Assembly (NCBI GenBank): GCA_001247695.2
Contig: LGRX02027154.1
Coordinates: 44,775-108,774, forward strand
Length of the DNA stretch: 64,000 nucleotides
Reading direction: 5' to 3'
From: Cymbomonas tetramitiformis
Taxonomy: Eukaryota; Chlorophyta; Pyramimonadophyceae; Pyramimonadales; Pyramimonadaceae
Numbering within the stretch: position 1 is the stretch's first letter; the number at the start of each line of letters is the position of its first letter. The notes under the pieces were generated by a model. That model was not told the origin of the DNA, ran no database searches, and was given only the letters and a program-made list of their open reading frames with translations. This document shows, one piece after another, positions 15,101 through 23,639 of the stretch. Position numbers and translations under genes: made by a program.

Positions 15101-18100
15101 TCGCTTCCCAAGCGAAACGGCACAGTCACTCGACCGGCCCACACCTCCAAAGTGGGCCGCTCCTCTACCTCTACGAGTACTCAGTACCCGGCCCATATCT
15201 CCGATGCGTGGACCGCCCGCCTGCCAGTACTCAGTACTGTACACAGTACACAGTTCAACCGTGTCAGCCACTATGACAATCTACGATTCCATTGTAGCCC
15301 GTCGACCAATCAAAATACAGAAAAGACCTAAAAAATCCACCAAAAAATCACAATCCCTCGACGAGCCTCGGGCTCATTTTTTGCGGGCCAGAAAATTCCT
15401 CCCCAGTACTTCTAGAAATGATTGAGAAACAAATTTCTCGATTATTCACACGCATATCATGAAACTATGCCCGGAGTACTCACTCGGGTCTATACCAATT
15501 ACTGACCAATTTTCTTACTTCCGCCACAAATACTCCATGTGTCATGTGCACCGCCCCACCCCTTGCTTTCCACAAGAAAGCCGGGATCTCCGGCTCAGCC
15601 GGGACTCAACTGAAGCAGCTCTCTATAGCTCTCTTCGGGCGTGACATGACCCTCGTGGCCGTCGTGGCCACCAAATGCGCCCCGGGCACAATCACACCCC
15701 TTACTTAGGGAGGACACTAGTCTCACCCAGACGGTGCCTCCTCTCACCTCCAAACCTCCACTCCGAAGCAATCTTCTAACATTGCAGGCATCAACCCTGC
15801 CTGCACACAAATTCTCCGTTGTCCTTTTGCTTTCCACACAAAAGCTGGACCATCCGGCTCCGCCGGCACCAGTTTCAATCCAGCGCTCGGCGCTTTCTTC
15901 GGGCACAACCTCCATGGCCACCACATGGTTCCTCTCCTGGACCTGGGGAGTCTTGGGAAACACCCATCCTCACCCAGGCTGTGTCTCCTCTCACCTCAAA
16001 GTGTCTAACTGAAAGTATGCCTGGAGTACCCACTCGGGTCCACACCAACTTTTCTAACCAACTTTTAAACTTCAGCCACCAACACTCCGTGTGTCGTGGG
16101 CACCGTCCTTCCTCTCGCGTTCCACATGAAAGCCGGGCTCCCCGGCTGTGCCAGCACTCTCTCAGGGCAGCTCTCTAGAGCTTGCTTCGGGCACAACATG
16201 CCTATCGTGGCCTTCACGGCTACCACGCGAGTTCTCCCCTGGAACTGTATGACTGCAGAGTGCACTAGCCTCACCCAGACTGTGTCACCCTTCACAGCAA
16301 AGTCCTTCTTCCTCTACACTCTTCTAACATTGAAGGCATCAAACTTGCCCACACAAAACATTGTCCTTCCTCAACAAGCACAACAATGCAATCAACATAG
16401 CAACTCACCAAGTCAACATAGCAACCCACCAAGTCAACATAGCGACCCACCAAGTCAACATAGCAACCCACCAAGTCAACATAGCAACCCACAAAGTACG
16501 TTCGGCCTCAGTCCTAGTTTTCCCTACCTCATCCTTCCCGAAGAACCCCTCTAAGAAAAAGCTCCTTTGCACCTTCCTCATCGCCTCAATCGCCACCGTG
16601 CCCGCGTCTCTTTTCCCGCACGAAAGCCTCCGAAGCCTGCGGCACTTTGCGCAACTTCGAAATGTGAAATTTTAACAAAAATCGTCCTGCACTGCTCCGC
16701 TGCCTCCGCGACAGCAGCACAAAGAAGAGACGCCCCCCTCAGTGAGCGACGCGCTCAAACTGCGCCCGGATCCGGTGCAGGTCGATATATGCTCTGCGTA
16801 CGTTCACCGCAGCGCGTGCGTCTCCGCACCACCCAAAAATCAACTCAAACATTTGCGCAAACAAAAGCGGAAACCAATCGCTTCACCTTTCTCAAAACTG
16901 CGTGTTCGTAATTCGCGGAACGACGATATGTCCGTCCCGGTTTCGTCTCGCAGCTCATCGCATTTCAGACTCCTGCGTCAGATCATCCGTCGAGCTACCT
17001 TCTTCCTTTCTCTAACGTTTCTCTACAAAGTCGTTAAACATTTCTGAAAGAAAAAGAAAGAACTTTTGAAATTGGTGGACTCGGAACCAGCCCGAAGTTC
17101 CTGCAGAATGAAGGTACTCTGATGTCGAAGCTTGTTTCAAAAGCTGTTGGACCAACCAGGCAACCTTTCGCATTCTGATTCGCTTCCGTAGCGAAACGGC
17201 ATCGGCATAGTCACTCGACCGGCCCGCACCTCCAAAGCGGGCCGCTCGTCTACCTCTATGAGTACTGTGTACTCAGTACAAGTACCATATCTCCGATGCG
17301 TGTGCCGCCCCTCTGCCAGTCCTCAGTTGTCCCTAAATCAAGACGGTCCCTAAAACAGACACACAGTGTTAAGCCAGTGTTAAGTGCCGAAAATAGGGGT
17401 TTTCTAGGCATAAAATATGCACAAAATCCAATTTATATGAAGATTTACTATCATTCTAATCTCGCGATTTATATCAATTGATTCCTCTTGAGTATACGAA
17501 TGCAGTGATATCCTACATCTCGGCAAAATATAATATATCCTGACTGTTCCGGCTCGTTCAAACGCATGGGTGTCATTGAAAATCGCGGCTTTTACAGTGT
17601 TTAGCAAGATTTCGGAGGAAACAGTGCTTAACTCTGGAAATTAATTTGCTGAACACTGTAAAAGCATGGGTGTGTCTTGCTTTGTCCGCACGTGGATACA
17701 CATGGATCGTACTGATCTCCGGACAAAATGATATTTCCAAATGCGGTTTTTTGGGCGCTTTTCTCGATTGAAAATGCAGCAGATTGCGAGAAAATTGGCT
17801 CTATATCGATAATTTACGGGGTAGATATCGAGTATACAAAAGTGCGTCTTGATTTAGGGACAACTATCTCTACTGTATGTACACATTTCAACTGTGTCAG
17901 TCACTATGAGTCTACAATTCCATTGTACTATCTGTGTAGCCCGTCGAACAATCAAAATACAGAAAAGTCGAACTGTAGAACTAATCGTCGAGACTCCGTT
18001 TCGAGAAATTCTGCAGCCTAAAAAATACACCAAAAATCACAATCCTCCGACGAGCCTCGGGCTCATTTGTTGTGGGCCAGAAAATTCCTCCCCAGTACTT

Positions 18101-21100
18101 CTAGAAATAATTGAGAAATATTTTTTTCTCGATTATTCACACGCATTTCATCGTGTCAGCATAACTGTCTCCAATCCGAAAACCTCCGCCATGTAACTGA
18201 TCCCCCTGCAGCCGCATACGTCCCCGAGCCCTCTGCCGTGCCTCCGGATCGCTTTGCAGCCACCGAGTGTTCCCTGAGCCCCCCGTGGTTCAACGGACGC
18301 TGTGATTGCTCCGCAGCCTCTCGCGCCCTACGGCTTGCCCGAGTGCCTCTGAGACCACTCGCGCGCGCCTCCGCAGCCTCCGCAGCCTCCGCAGCCCTGC
18401 GCCGGGCACCCCATATTTCGATCTCCTGCCTCCATCCACTCCGGGATGGGCCCGACCATGCTGAAGGGCGGAGGCGGGGCGGAGCGCTTGGTGGGGCGTG
18501 AGGGGCGTCAGGTAAGCAACGTGACGCTCACCTCCGGGCTTCACCTTCGGGGGGTGGCGCGCATCTTCGGCCGCGACATGAGCCTGCGCGCAGTGTGGCG
18601 CGGAAAGACAGGCGCCAAGCCCGCGGACACTCTGGTGCTGCTCAACATGTCCACCGTGACGGACCTCGCGTACGCTGCCCTCCGCATTGCCATGCCTAGC
18701 TGCTCCCGCTGCCTTTGACGGGGGACGAGCTGCAGCCTCTGATGGCTCCGCTGACTCGACATGTCCACTTTGCCTTGCCGAGGCACCCGTACTGCACTGC
18801 ACTGCACTGCAATAGGGCGAACCTCAGAGCATCGCCAGCTGCGCTAGAACACCGCAGATGCCGAATCAGCTTCATGCAGCCGCTGTGGCGCGTGCAAATG
18901 TCTTACATGGCCACCTGCAATTGAGACAGCATTCTTTTTTAAGCGATATTAAAAAGAACAGCCCCGCAGCCCGCGCCGTCCCTCTCTCCAGGCGTCGTCA
19001 GCGCCGGAAACTGACGGTTACCCCCACTCTCCGGGCCGGCGATGCAGGGAGGTACTGCGGAGAGTTGGGGCACGGCTCGAGGCTGCGCTGCCCGTGGTGC
19101 CGAGGGCGTCGCCTCTCGCGCAGTGGCTGGCCAGGGGGCAGCAGGGGGGGCGCATGGCCCTGGTGCCCTATCCGACGGGCGTCAGCGTGCAGCACCTGAG
19201 CCTGCTGCGCCTTGCCGTGGGTCAACCGGCGCAGATGCGGCTCGTGGTGGCCTGGGGGGGGCGCGACCTCGCCCTGAGCTTCCCCTTGTTTCCCCAGGTG
19301 CATCCATCCCCGTCCCCCACCCCACCCACCCCGCCTCCACCCACCCCATCCTTGCAGCACTCAATTGTGTATCCCTCCCCCATGCCACCTCATGCAAGTA
19401 GCGCAGGCCATGGCTGCGGTCCGTGGCTCTGGCCCGGACCAGGGCCCCTGGCTGCGGTCCGTGGCTCTGGCCCGGACCAGGGCCCCTGGCTGCGGTCCGT
19501 GGCTCTGGCCCGGACCAGGACCCCTGGCTGCGGTCCGTGGACTTCCTTCACCTCCATTCGCACCTCACCTTGGAGCGCCGCTGCACCAAATATGCAGCAA
19601 GCGGCGGCCTCAGCCCGTCGCTATGCCCCTCCCCGCGGGCCTAACTGGTGCGAGCCTCGAGGGTCACGAGGATGTAATGGAGGGGGCGGAGGAGGGAGGG
19701 CAGGAGCTGGCGGAGCGGCTGGAGGACGTGGTGTACGGCAAGCTGGCAGCGGCGGCGCCCGAGTGCCTGGCGGACGAGCACTGCCCGACGGAGCGCCCGC
19801 GGTGCTCGCGCGCGCCGGAGGCCGCCGAGTTGGCGCCGGAGGCCGCAGACGACGGAGAACTCGCGCTGGCGGTGGAGCGGCACCGGTGGCGGTGCAGGGG
19901 GGAGTGCGGCATGGGGGAGGTCCACCTGTGGGGGCTCGGCTGCTTCCCGCGAGGAGCAGGTGCGCGGCGCGGCCTCCGCGCTCTGCCGCATCTGCTTGCC
20001 GCGTCCTCATCCGGGGCGCGCTGCTTACGTGGCGTTGATTGCGCTCCCTTGGCATACTCGGAGCAGTACCCTCCCAGCTTCTCTCTGATTCCTCCCTGTT
20101 TCCTCCTTACTTCCTCCTTACTTCCGCCGCAGCGCATTCCCTGCTGCCGGATCGCTATTGCCTGTTCGGGCCATGGTCGGGAGTTTGGCCCTTTATGGTA
20201 CATGCGGACCTGAACCGCCGTTGTGGATGTGTATTGGAATGGTGGCGAACCGTGATTGGGGAAAGCGCATGCCTGCCGCCCGATGCCCTGCCGCCCGATG
20301 CCCTGCTGCCTGAACCATGAATTGTGTGAGTGCTCGCTCGAGTCATGATGGGCGTACTGTGCTGTGGTGCCACTTGAGAGGGCTTCGGAGCTCGGTCCAA
20401 CGGTGGAAGCGCCCTGCGGCGCTGAGCGGCGCCCTGGTGCGAGGTGCGAGGGACAGGCGGGGAGGCGTGCATCGCCGACGACATGTGCCACAGCCGCCAG
20501 TGCACTGCGGATGGAACATGCAGCGAGCCGTGCCTGTGCGCGCAGGGGGGAGGGGATGACCGGCCAGGCGCGGAGCACTGGGGACCTTGCGTGGAGGGCG
20601 GCACAAGCTGCCTGCCGTGCTTCGCAGTGCGTCCACGCCTCTGACCCGCCTCCACTCCTACCGAGAGGAGCGTCTGTATGCTGGAGGAGGCGGCTGATGG
20701 CTGATGATTGGTCTTTGAGCCTTTGGCGCACGTGGGCACTGACCTGACGTGCGGTGACAGCTCCCGCAGCACTCTTCAACTGCCAGCCTTCTCTGCCGCG
20801 CCGAGGCGCGCGCATGAGGCACCTCCATGGCTCCCAAAGTCCTTCTGACACTTGCAGCTGCGAAGCTGCCAGTTGATTCGCGATCCATCGGGGGCCGAGG
20901 CAGCTGTACAGGAGAGCAGCTGCGAGGCTGATGCGGCGACACGCGCGTCGCATCGGGTCGAGGCCCGTGCACCCAGCACACCAGCGGCTGCCCCCCCCGA
21001 GCCTGAGATGCCAGCGGCTCCCTGGAGCAACGCCTGAGGGGCGAATGACCCACTGCCCCCGAGCCTGAGATGCCAGCGGCTCCCTGGAGCAACGCCTGAG

Positions 21101-21686
21101 GGGCGAATGACCCACTGCCTTCTTGATGCACGGGCGGAGGGGTGAGTTATTTGCGGGCTTTCTTCTAGTAGGCCGCAGTTTTGTGTAGGCTCCGTCAAGA
21201 AGGGCCCAAGAGCGAGTTGCCAGTGGTAGGTTGCTGCAGCTGAGGCAGGGTGTTGCTGGTGTTGGAGGGAGCGAAATGCAGGAAGGGCAGCCTGCTGGGC
21301 CAGGTACGGTCGGTGGTTGTGGATGTCGCGGGGACATGTGCCGCAACGCAGATGCTGGCACGTTCTGCGCCGCGGAGGTGGAGGATGGAGCCGGGCTCTC
21401 CGGGGAGGCTGCGGCGCAGTGCGCTGCGTGCCACCCGAGCTGCGAAACGTGCTCAGGGCCGTCCGCCACGGACTGCCACACGTGCGCAGCTGGGAAGTTC
21501 CTGGCACCAGAAGGTGGCGCCGAGGGGGGGCGTGGGGAGGCGCCCGTGCGCGGGTCCTGCCAGGTGTGCGCTGAGCACTTCCACTGTGGGGCCGGGAACT
21601 ACTGCGAACATGGGGATAGCTCGGCAGCCTTGACAACATGCAAAAGGTACTTTGCCCACCGCCCAAAGGTTCGAGGCCACGCCTGA
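1..21686 (+). CDS. Giant multi-exon extracellular-type gene (composite model, 5' end outside window)
   Basis: Not recognised as a named family. At least 18 GC-rich exons on the plus strand can be chained; most junctions checked keep phase (list under separate entries). The encoded segments are glycine-rich, alternating hydrophobic/polar beta-strand-like stretches. Two of them are clearly homologous: residues starting LRDVAY (exons ending at 144 and 450) and LRVRDVAY (exons ending at 8456 and 8950), each finishing in an L/M-F-A-E tetrapeptide before the donor. The 3' part (20.4-21.65 kb) encodes Cys-rich segments of furin-like/ephrin-receptor-like type, so the product is probably secreted or a cell-surface ectodomain. 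Introns are packed with minisatellites and mobile elements. It could be two or more adjacent genes; no start codon, signal peptide or stop is secure. Confidence 0.45.
316..450 (+). CDS. Exon of giant gene, beta-rich segment copy 1, second half
   Basis: Acceptor GCACAG at 310-315, 135 nt in phase 0, donor GTGTGC at 451. Encodes EETWQFSTWLEKPWKDP, then a stretch ending VTADGVRSLFAE. The last residues match the end of the exon at 8726-8950 (NAMGLMFAE), supporting tandem duplication of a two-exon unit. Confidence 0.5.
580..852 (+). CDS. Exon of giant gene, acidic/Ala-rich segment with proline tail
   Basis: Acceptor GCGCAG before 580, 273 nt in phase 0, donor GTAGGC at 853. It starts FGAEIALDQAPAAAEARC and ends in a run of prolines. 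The frame stays open far beyond 852, but only because the following minisatellite lacks stops; the donor and composition change place the exon end at 852. Confidence 0.45.
900..1060 (+). repeat. Minisatellite, ~35-bp unit, about 4-5 copies
   Basis: Tandem units built on GCCCTCGCGCTGCCACGTGG and CTCCACCGCCTGCAG. They lie in the intron after the exon ending at 852. Confidence 0.85.
1160..2040 (+). repeat. Minisatellite, 17-bp unit ACTCAGGCTCCAGCGCC, ~50 copies with variants
   Basis: The 17-mer repeats with 14-30-bp variant units. Because 17 is not divisible by 3, all three plus frames are open through much of the array. This explains the long proline/serine/glutamine-rich open frames here, which are not evidence of coding. 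Confidence 0.95.
2041..2893. other. No confident gene; GT run, poly-A run and dispersed motif
   Basis: Contains a short GT repeat (about 2135), a 14-15-nt A run (about 2170) and a reverse-complement copy of a motif (GGTGCCAAAGGAATCGGTC-like, about 2072-2095) that recurs at 14.69, 14.74 and 27.22 kb. Probably intronic to the giant gene. Confidence 0.5.
2894..3112 (+). CDS. Exon of giant gene, PPPPVDLRSALAATVH segment
   Basis: Frame encodes a proline-rich start, then VPVAIEELAVIHLRASYHA. The donor GTACGC follows 3112 in phase 1. The next exon (4691) begins in the matching phase and rebuilds a glycine codon. The acceptor GCGCAG at 2888-2893 is the best candidate but less certain. Confidence 0.4.
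3411..3705 (+). repeat. Minisatellite, 27-bp unit, about 10 copies
   Basis: Unit AGATACGTCGGATGTGTTGC followed by CAGCATA or CATCATA. Copies degrade towards the right end. Intronic position between the exons ending 3112 and starting 4691. Confidence 0.95.
4691..4884 (+). CDS. Exon of giant gene, SMLQQVESTQLYFSMRL segment
   Basis: Acceptor GGCGCAG to 4690, donor GTGACC at 4885. With one base carried from the previous exon the 194 nt end in phase 0. The C-terminal part (IRLQYVDFATIGLSSSRH) is beta-strand-like. A foldback element begins 23 bp after the donor. Confidence 0.5.
4908..5603. mobile_element. 696-bp foldback (hairpin) element
   Basis: Left arm 4908-5241 and right arm 5258-5603 are near-perfect reverse complements, separated by a 16-nt loop. 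Arms start GCACCCG and end CGGGTGC. No transposase is encoded; the short open frames are mirror images of each other. It lies wholly within an intron of the giant gene. A foldback or MITE-type element is the natural reading; no target-site duplication could be fixed by eye. Confidence 0.85.
5771..6148 (+). CDS. Exon of giant gene, ELEFIIPVTERSN segment
   Basis: Acceptor GGCGCAG to 5770, 378 nt in phase 0, donor GTGCGG at 6149. It contains an acidic insert (EEDPKEEGSDAADGEGGGG) between two beta-rich stretches (LQLKVRGTMTAKLLGAALEA and LWRLHGSVRPKR). Two N-x-S/T sequons (NAS, NST) fit an extracellular protein. Confidence 0.55.
6461..6801 (+). CDS. Exon of giant gene, EVGVTGAGELELAPG segment
   Basis: Acceptor ATCAG to 6460 in phase 0, following the phase-0 end of the previous exon; donor GTATGC at 6802. 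Encodes GELELAPGCVVAASLSW followed by an Ala-rich helical-looking stretch. Confidence 0.45.
6960..7510 (+). repeat. Dispersed direct repeats (about 60-120 bp units, 3 partial copies)
   Basis: Segments including TTGCTTCTCACATCCACTGG recur at about 6999, 7166 and 7490. A block starting GATCGGTCGCATGGTATCAT at 7065 is repeated near 7390. The region also has short GT runs. No coding potential is evident. Confidence 0.8.
8200..8456 (+). CDS. Exon of giant gene, beta-rich segment copy 2, first half (left edge uncertain)
   Basis: Open frame encodes CYSNLVPEDEVTPEPPS and later LPPGGLRVRDVAYTVKLE, ending at donor GTGCTC after 8456 in phase 0. The RDVAY motif matches the first exon of the window. The acceptor was not fixed; candidates lie between 8150 and 8220. 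Confidence 0.5.
8460..8545 (+). repeat. Short tandem repeat, CGCCGCCCGATT unit
   Basis: Three to four 13-bp units just inside the intron following the exon that ends at 8456. Confidence 0.85.
8726..8950 (+). CDS. Exon of giant gene, beta-rich segment copy 2, second half
   Basis: Acceptor CGGTCAG to 8725, 225 nt in phase 0, donor GTGCGC at 8951. It encodes LVGYSAKGTMEAEVGGKALA through NAMGLMFAE. It aligns with the exons ending 144 and 450, so a two-exon segment has been duplicated within the gene. Confidence 0.55.
9212..9252 (+). CDS. Short candidate exon IRLEGTGQPVDGCS
   Basis: Acceptor CTGGACAG to 9211 and donor GTGGGT after the final G at 9252. Beta-rich peptide, phase 0 in, phase 1 out. 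Short, so only tentative. Confidence 0.25.
9905..10280 (+). repeat. Minisatellite, 28-bp unit, about 13 copies
   Basis: Unit is TCTCACGCCCAGAATCCAGC followed by GCTTCAGA, with shortened variants. All plus frames are open through it, so the open frames are not evidence of a protein. Confidence 0.95.
10500..10625 (+). CDS. Candidate exon, AGSLADQLLQSYTGEASLEP segment
   Basis: Open frame with helix-like residues (LEPLQQALQQLAPISDVSAA) preceded by an AG. Borders uncertain. The composition resembles neighbouring exons rather than the repeats around it. Confidence 0.3.
10718..10812 (+). repeat. 29-bp tandem repeat, 3-4 copies, each with a GGTGAGC donor-like site
   Basis: Unit GCCGGCCGGTGCCAGTATCT followed by CCGGTGAGC. 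Each copy contains a consensus-like 5' splice site. Confidence 0.85.
11454..11728 (+). CDS. Exon of giant gene, VHLRFRSNFREGAAATSG segment
   Basis: Acceptor GTGCGCAG to 11453, donor GTAAAC at 11729. Frame phase 1 in, phase 0 out. Encodes LAAVLSALYGRSSSAAAV and further Ala/Ser-rich, beta-like sequence ending VAHLGGSP. Confidence 0.45.
12058..12157 (+). CDS. Exon of giant gene, EAPALLAEAEAKVQLLHT segment (left edge tentative)
   Basis: Ends at donor GTGAGC after 12157 in phase 1. The next exon begins exactly in that phase, creating a GAT codon across the junction. Confidence 0.5.
12295..12375 (+). repeat. Short GCTGCGTTGC/GTCTCTG tandem repeat
   Basis: About five 15-bp units within the intron after the exon ending at 12157. 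Confidence 0.8.
12760..12926 (+). CDS. Exon of giant gene, VFDVRGRIQLKLPGCVFG segment
   Basis: Acceptor GTGCACAG to 12759, donor GTGCGG at 12927. 167 nt plus one carried base give phase 0. Encodes a beta-rich stretch with WALIGGAALSKPCPAFLG. Junction phases agree on both sides. Confidence 0.6.
13283..13468 (+). CDS. Exon of giant gene, LTWSMGTPRGLSKGMALE segment
   Basis: Acceptor GACAAG to 13282, 186 nt in phase 0, donor GTCCCC at 13469. Ends VLLAQMHLGALPLQLQ. Same beta-rich style as neighbouring exons. Confidence 0.5.
13772..13916 (+). CDS. Exon of giant gene, IVRHKQLVVLEGRAAEVS segment
   Basis: Acceptor CTCGTCAG to 13771, donor GTGCGC at 13917. Encodes LAELATVYNQNHPARVLREP then LDISLK. 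The following candidate exon (about 14033-14108, PSIHLGAVCVYQALQLARE) does not match in phase with this donor, so a junction is still missing or misplaced. Confidence 0.45.
14179..14264 (+). CDS. Exon of giant gene, VTVHYSGAHVAVRVPHLH segment
   Basis: Acceptor GAGGACAG to 14178, donor GTGCCC at 14265, phase 0 out. Compact beta-strand-like sequence ending YALEHPDALK. Confidence 0.45.
14680..14795 (+). repeat. ~50-bp tandem duplication with CA runs and dispersed motif
   Basis: Two copies of GTGGCTACGGGGTGCCAAAG followed by GAGTCGCAAGGATAAGCATA and a CA run. The motif recurs at 27.22 kb (plus strand) and about 2.08 kb (reverse complement). Confidence 0.9.
15465..16345 (+). repeat. About three diverged ~280-320-bp tandem units
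   Basis: Repeating landmarks GGAGTAC(T/C)CACTCGGGTC, AGCAGCTCTCTA, CTTCGGGC(A/G), CTCACCCAGAC and CTAACATTG(C/A)AGGCATCAA recur in order at about 15.47, 15.77 and 16.02 kb. They form the interior of the LTR-like element. Confidence 0.65.
16380..16500 (+). repeat. 21-bp minisatellite, about 5-6 copies
   Basis: Unit CAACCCACCAAGTCAACATA plus G. Confidence 0.95.
17325..17865. mobile_element. 541-bp element with 20-bp terminal inverted repeats
   Basis: Left end AGTTGTCCCTAAATCAAGAC at 17325 is the exact reverse complement of the right end (17846-17865). It interrupts the second LTR-like copy relative to the first, so it is a true insertion. AT-rich and non-coding, so MITE-like. Target duplication not resolved. 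Confidence 0.75.
18512..18719 (+). CDS. Exon of giant gene, VSNVTLTSGLHLRGVARI segment (right edge uncertain)
   Basis: Acceptor GGCGTCAG to 18511 in phase 0. Encodes VSNVTLTSGLHLRGVARIFG then DTLVLLNMSTVTDLAYAALR. The frame stops at 18719; an internal GTACGC donor at about 18669 may end the exon earlier. The N-x-T sequon fits an ectodomain. Confidence 0.45.
19048..19297 (+). CDS. Exon of giant gene, EVLRRVGARLEAALPVVP segment
   Basis: Acceptor GATGCAG to 19047, donor GTGCAT at 19298. Encodes EVLRRVGARLEAALPV, SPLAQWLARGQQGGR and LRLAVGQPAQMRLVVAWGGR. Confidence 0.5.
19405..19545 (+). repeat. 38-bp minisatellite, about 3.7 copies
   Basis: Unit GCGGTCCGTGGCTCTGGCCC followed by GGACCAGGGCCCCTGGCT. 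Confidence 0.95.
19560..19960 (+). CDS. Exon of giant gene, acidic helical and Cys segment (left edge uncertain)
   Basis: Frame encodes EGHEDVMEGAEEGGQELAE, then LAAAAPECLADEHCPTE and HRWRCRGECGMGEVHLW, ending before donor GTGCGC near 19960. Cysteine content rises from here to the 3' end of the model. Confidence 0.4.
20457..20626 (+). CDS. Cys-rich exon of giant gene
   Basis: Acceptor GGGACAG to 20456, donor GTGCGT at 20627, phase 0 out. Ten cysteines in about 57 residues with spacing such as CIADDMCHSRQCTADGTC and CLCAQGG, resembling EGF- or furin-like disulphide modules of secreted proteins. Confidence 0.55.
20999..21122 (+). repeat. 62-bp tandem duplication
   Basis: Two almost identical copies starting GAGCCTGAGATGCCAGCGGC at 20999 and 21061. 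Confidence 0.95.
21310..21686 (+). CDS. Cys-rich furin-like/ephrin-receptor-like exon
   Basis: Open frame with a dense cysteine pattern: CRGDMCRNADAGTFC, QCAACHPSCETCSGPSATDC, HTCAAGKF and later CQVCAEHFHCGAGNYC. The core CxxCxxxCxxCxGxxxxxCxxC is the furin-like/GCC2-GCC3 signature of extracellular receptors and of many algal surface proteins. The frame stops at 21686, but a GTACTTTG donor after the codons for TTCK (about 21645) could continue the gene. The left edge is uncertain. Confidence 0.55.
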
Positions 21687-23639
21687 TTGCCCCTGACTTC
21701 CCGCTTTTCCGGGTGTCGAAATCTACCTACGTGTGTCTACCAGCTCACAGCCATTGCGCCTAAGTGTGCCACACACTCAAGGCACCTCGCCAGTCGCCCT
21801 CTCCCTGTCTACCTGTTGCTCATCCACCCGTCCCCCAGCTCTTGTCCACCACCATCCAGCTTTATTGAATGAATGTGTTTGTCTTTTTGAACACCACGGC
21901 GATGCTGATATCAAGGTGCATGATGAGATAGAGAATCAATGGTCAATTTGGTCAAACTTTTGTTCCAAAGCATGCCGACCAGGAGCAAGCTCCATTTACA
22001 AGTTGTGATGCGACAGCAGGATGCTGATATCTATGTGGGCGAGAGGGCGGGCGCAGCTGCCATGAATCATGCAGCATGTGCTCTGGACCAACAGAGGGAG
22101 AATGCCTATCTTGAGCCACCGGTTTGAGCCACAGCCAATGGGCACGCACCTATTCTTCATTAGCCAAATTGATAGGGGTACAAGCGGAATTCAAGCGCTG
22201 AAGACGCTCATCCTCGCATAACGAACCAATAGCAATACATCAATCCTGCCTGTTGGGGCAGAGGCGACCCATTTCTGACAGTTGGGTTTGTAGCTCTGCA
22301 TTCCCGTCTCAACTTCTGAGCCTGGTGCGGGAGCACGTTTAAGTGCTGAGTCACTAGAAATAGAAATACATTCAAAAATATTGGAATATGGATCACACAT
22401 AGAAGTTGGGCCGAAATGAAAGAGCCTCAGCATATTTACACGTGATCACGAACAACTTGTTTGCGACACTTACACGTGCATAATTTGCTTCCCTCGTCCA
22501 TTCCAAAATTGTCACTGAGAGGGCATATACGCAAACCACAGGGCAGCGCCCAGAACGCCGCCGAACACTGTCATGAGCACATATGCGGTATTCGTCATGA
22601 GAAACTTACTTAACAGCCACCAGAATGCAAATTGAATCTAGAATATTTTCGACCAGCGTATCTGCGGCCGGATGCTGCTAACATTGCCAACACCCGTATT
22701 GGCGGGTGTGCCACGTGCATTGCCAAGCGGGAATATACCCCTATCCACGCACTAACCCGACTGGATTTCGATCGCTTGTGATTTGTCAAGTGCTCTCCAA
22801 GAGTCCACCGTCGAGCTATTAGTGGTATATGCATGTGGTGGCATCTCGACTCTGAATGTCACTGTAAAGACGTGTATGGGGCAGCTCAGCGTTTGGCGTT
22901 TTTCAGGGTTGGTGATTCTTGGTGCCCCCCCCGAGTTGTTCCCCCTTGGGGATCAGCACCCCGGCCCCCGGGGCCTAGAACTTGCATTCGCACACACTGT
23001 GGGGCGGGCGGGAGTGCCCCACGATACCACCATCACGTGTGGGACGGGCAGGAGTGTCCCACGATGTTACCATCGCGCGCCCAAGATCCAGCGGGTATGG
23101 TTTAGCCACGTGGCAGTGCATACTCAAGTCATGCCGACACACACAAGCTGATTAAAATAATGACATCGCAAATAGTGACCACGTAGAGACAGAGACGATA
23201 TTTATCGACGGCGAGCAGACGGTTACGCGATAATTGCATGTTGAGGCTGACATTCAAATATCAATTCAGCATGTTATGAGTCTGTGTCTGCAGCAAAAAG
23301 TGTTCACTGATTGGGCAGTGACTATCGCCGGATACTTTGACGATCGGCGCAAATCAAATATAGCACGATTGCGCGTTCGAAAAAAGACTGAAATTTATGA
23401 TGATTCGATTCTACTCACGTCACGATTAGACAAAATCAACGAACGGCATACTAATCGAGTCATGGTTGACACCGGCGTACTAATCAAGTCACGATTTGAC
23501 TAGACCGGCGTACTAATCAAGGCATAAGTAGACGTTGCCGCTTACTAAGAAATGCAAATTGTGTATTCACGACGCGGCGGGCCCTACAACGTTTAGTGAC
23601 GCGCAACCTTGCGCAACGGGCATTAACTCTCTCTGCGGC
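21687..23639. other. No confident gene
   Basis: Composition becomes AT-richer. Only short unsupported open frames and a small inverted motif (GTGGGACGGGCAGGAGTGTC, about 23040) are visible. Confidence 0.5.

Larger units (their letters stand above)
14992..18153 (+). mobile_element. LTR-like direct repeat pair (14992-15459 and 17060-18153) flanking non-coding DNA
   Basis: Both copies begin GAACTTTTGAAA, share the blocks GAAGTTCCTGCAGAATGAAG and CGACGAGCCTCGGGCTCAT, and end near CTCGATTATTCACACGCAT. Copy 2 is longer because a 541-bp inverted-repeat element is inserted in it. The 1.6 kb between holds diverged ~300-bp repeats and a 21-bp minisatellite, and no recognisable gag or pol. This fits a decayed, non-autonomous LTR element lying in a large intron of the giant gene. 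TG..CA ends and target duplication were not found, so an ordinary segmental repeat is possible. Confidence 0.5.
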
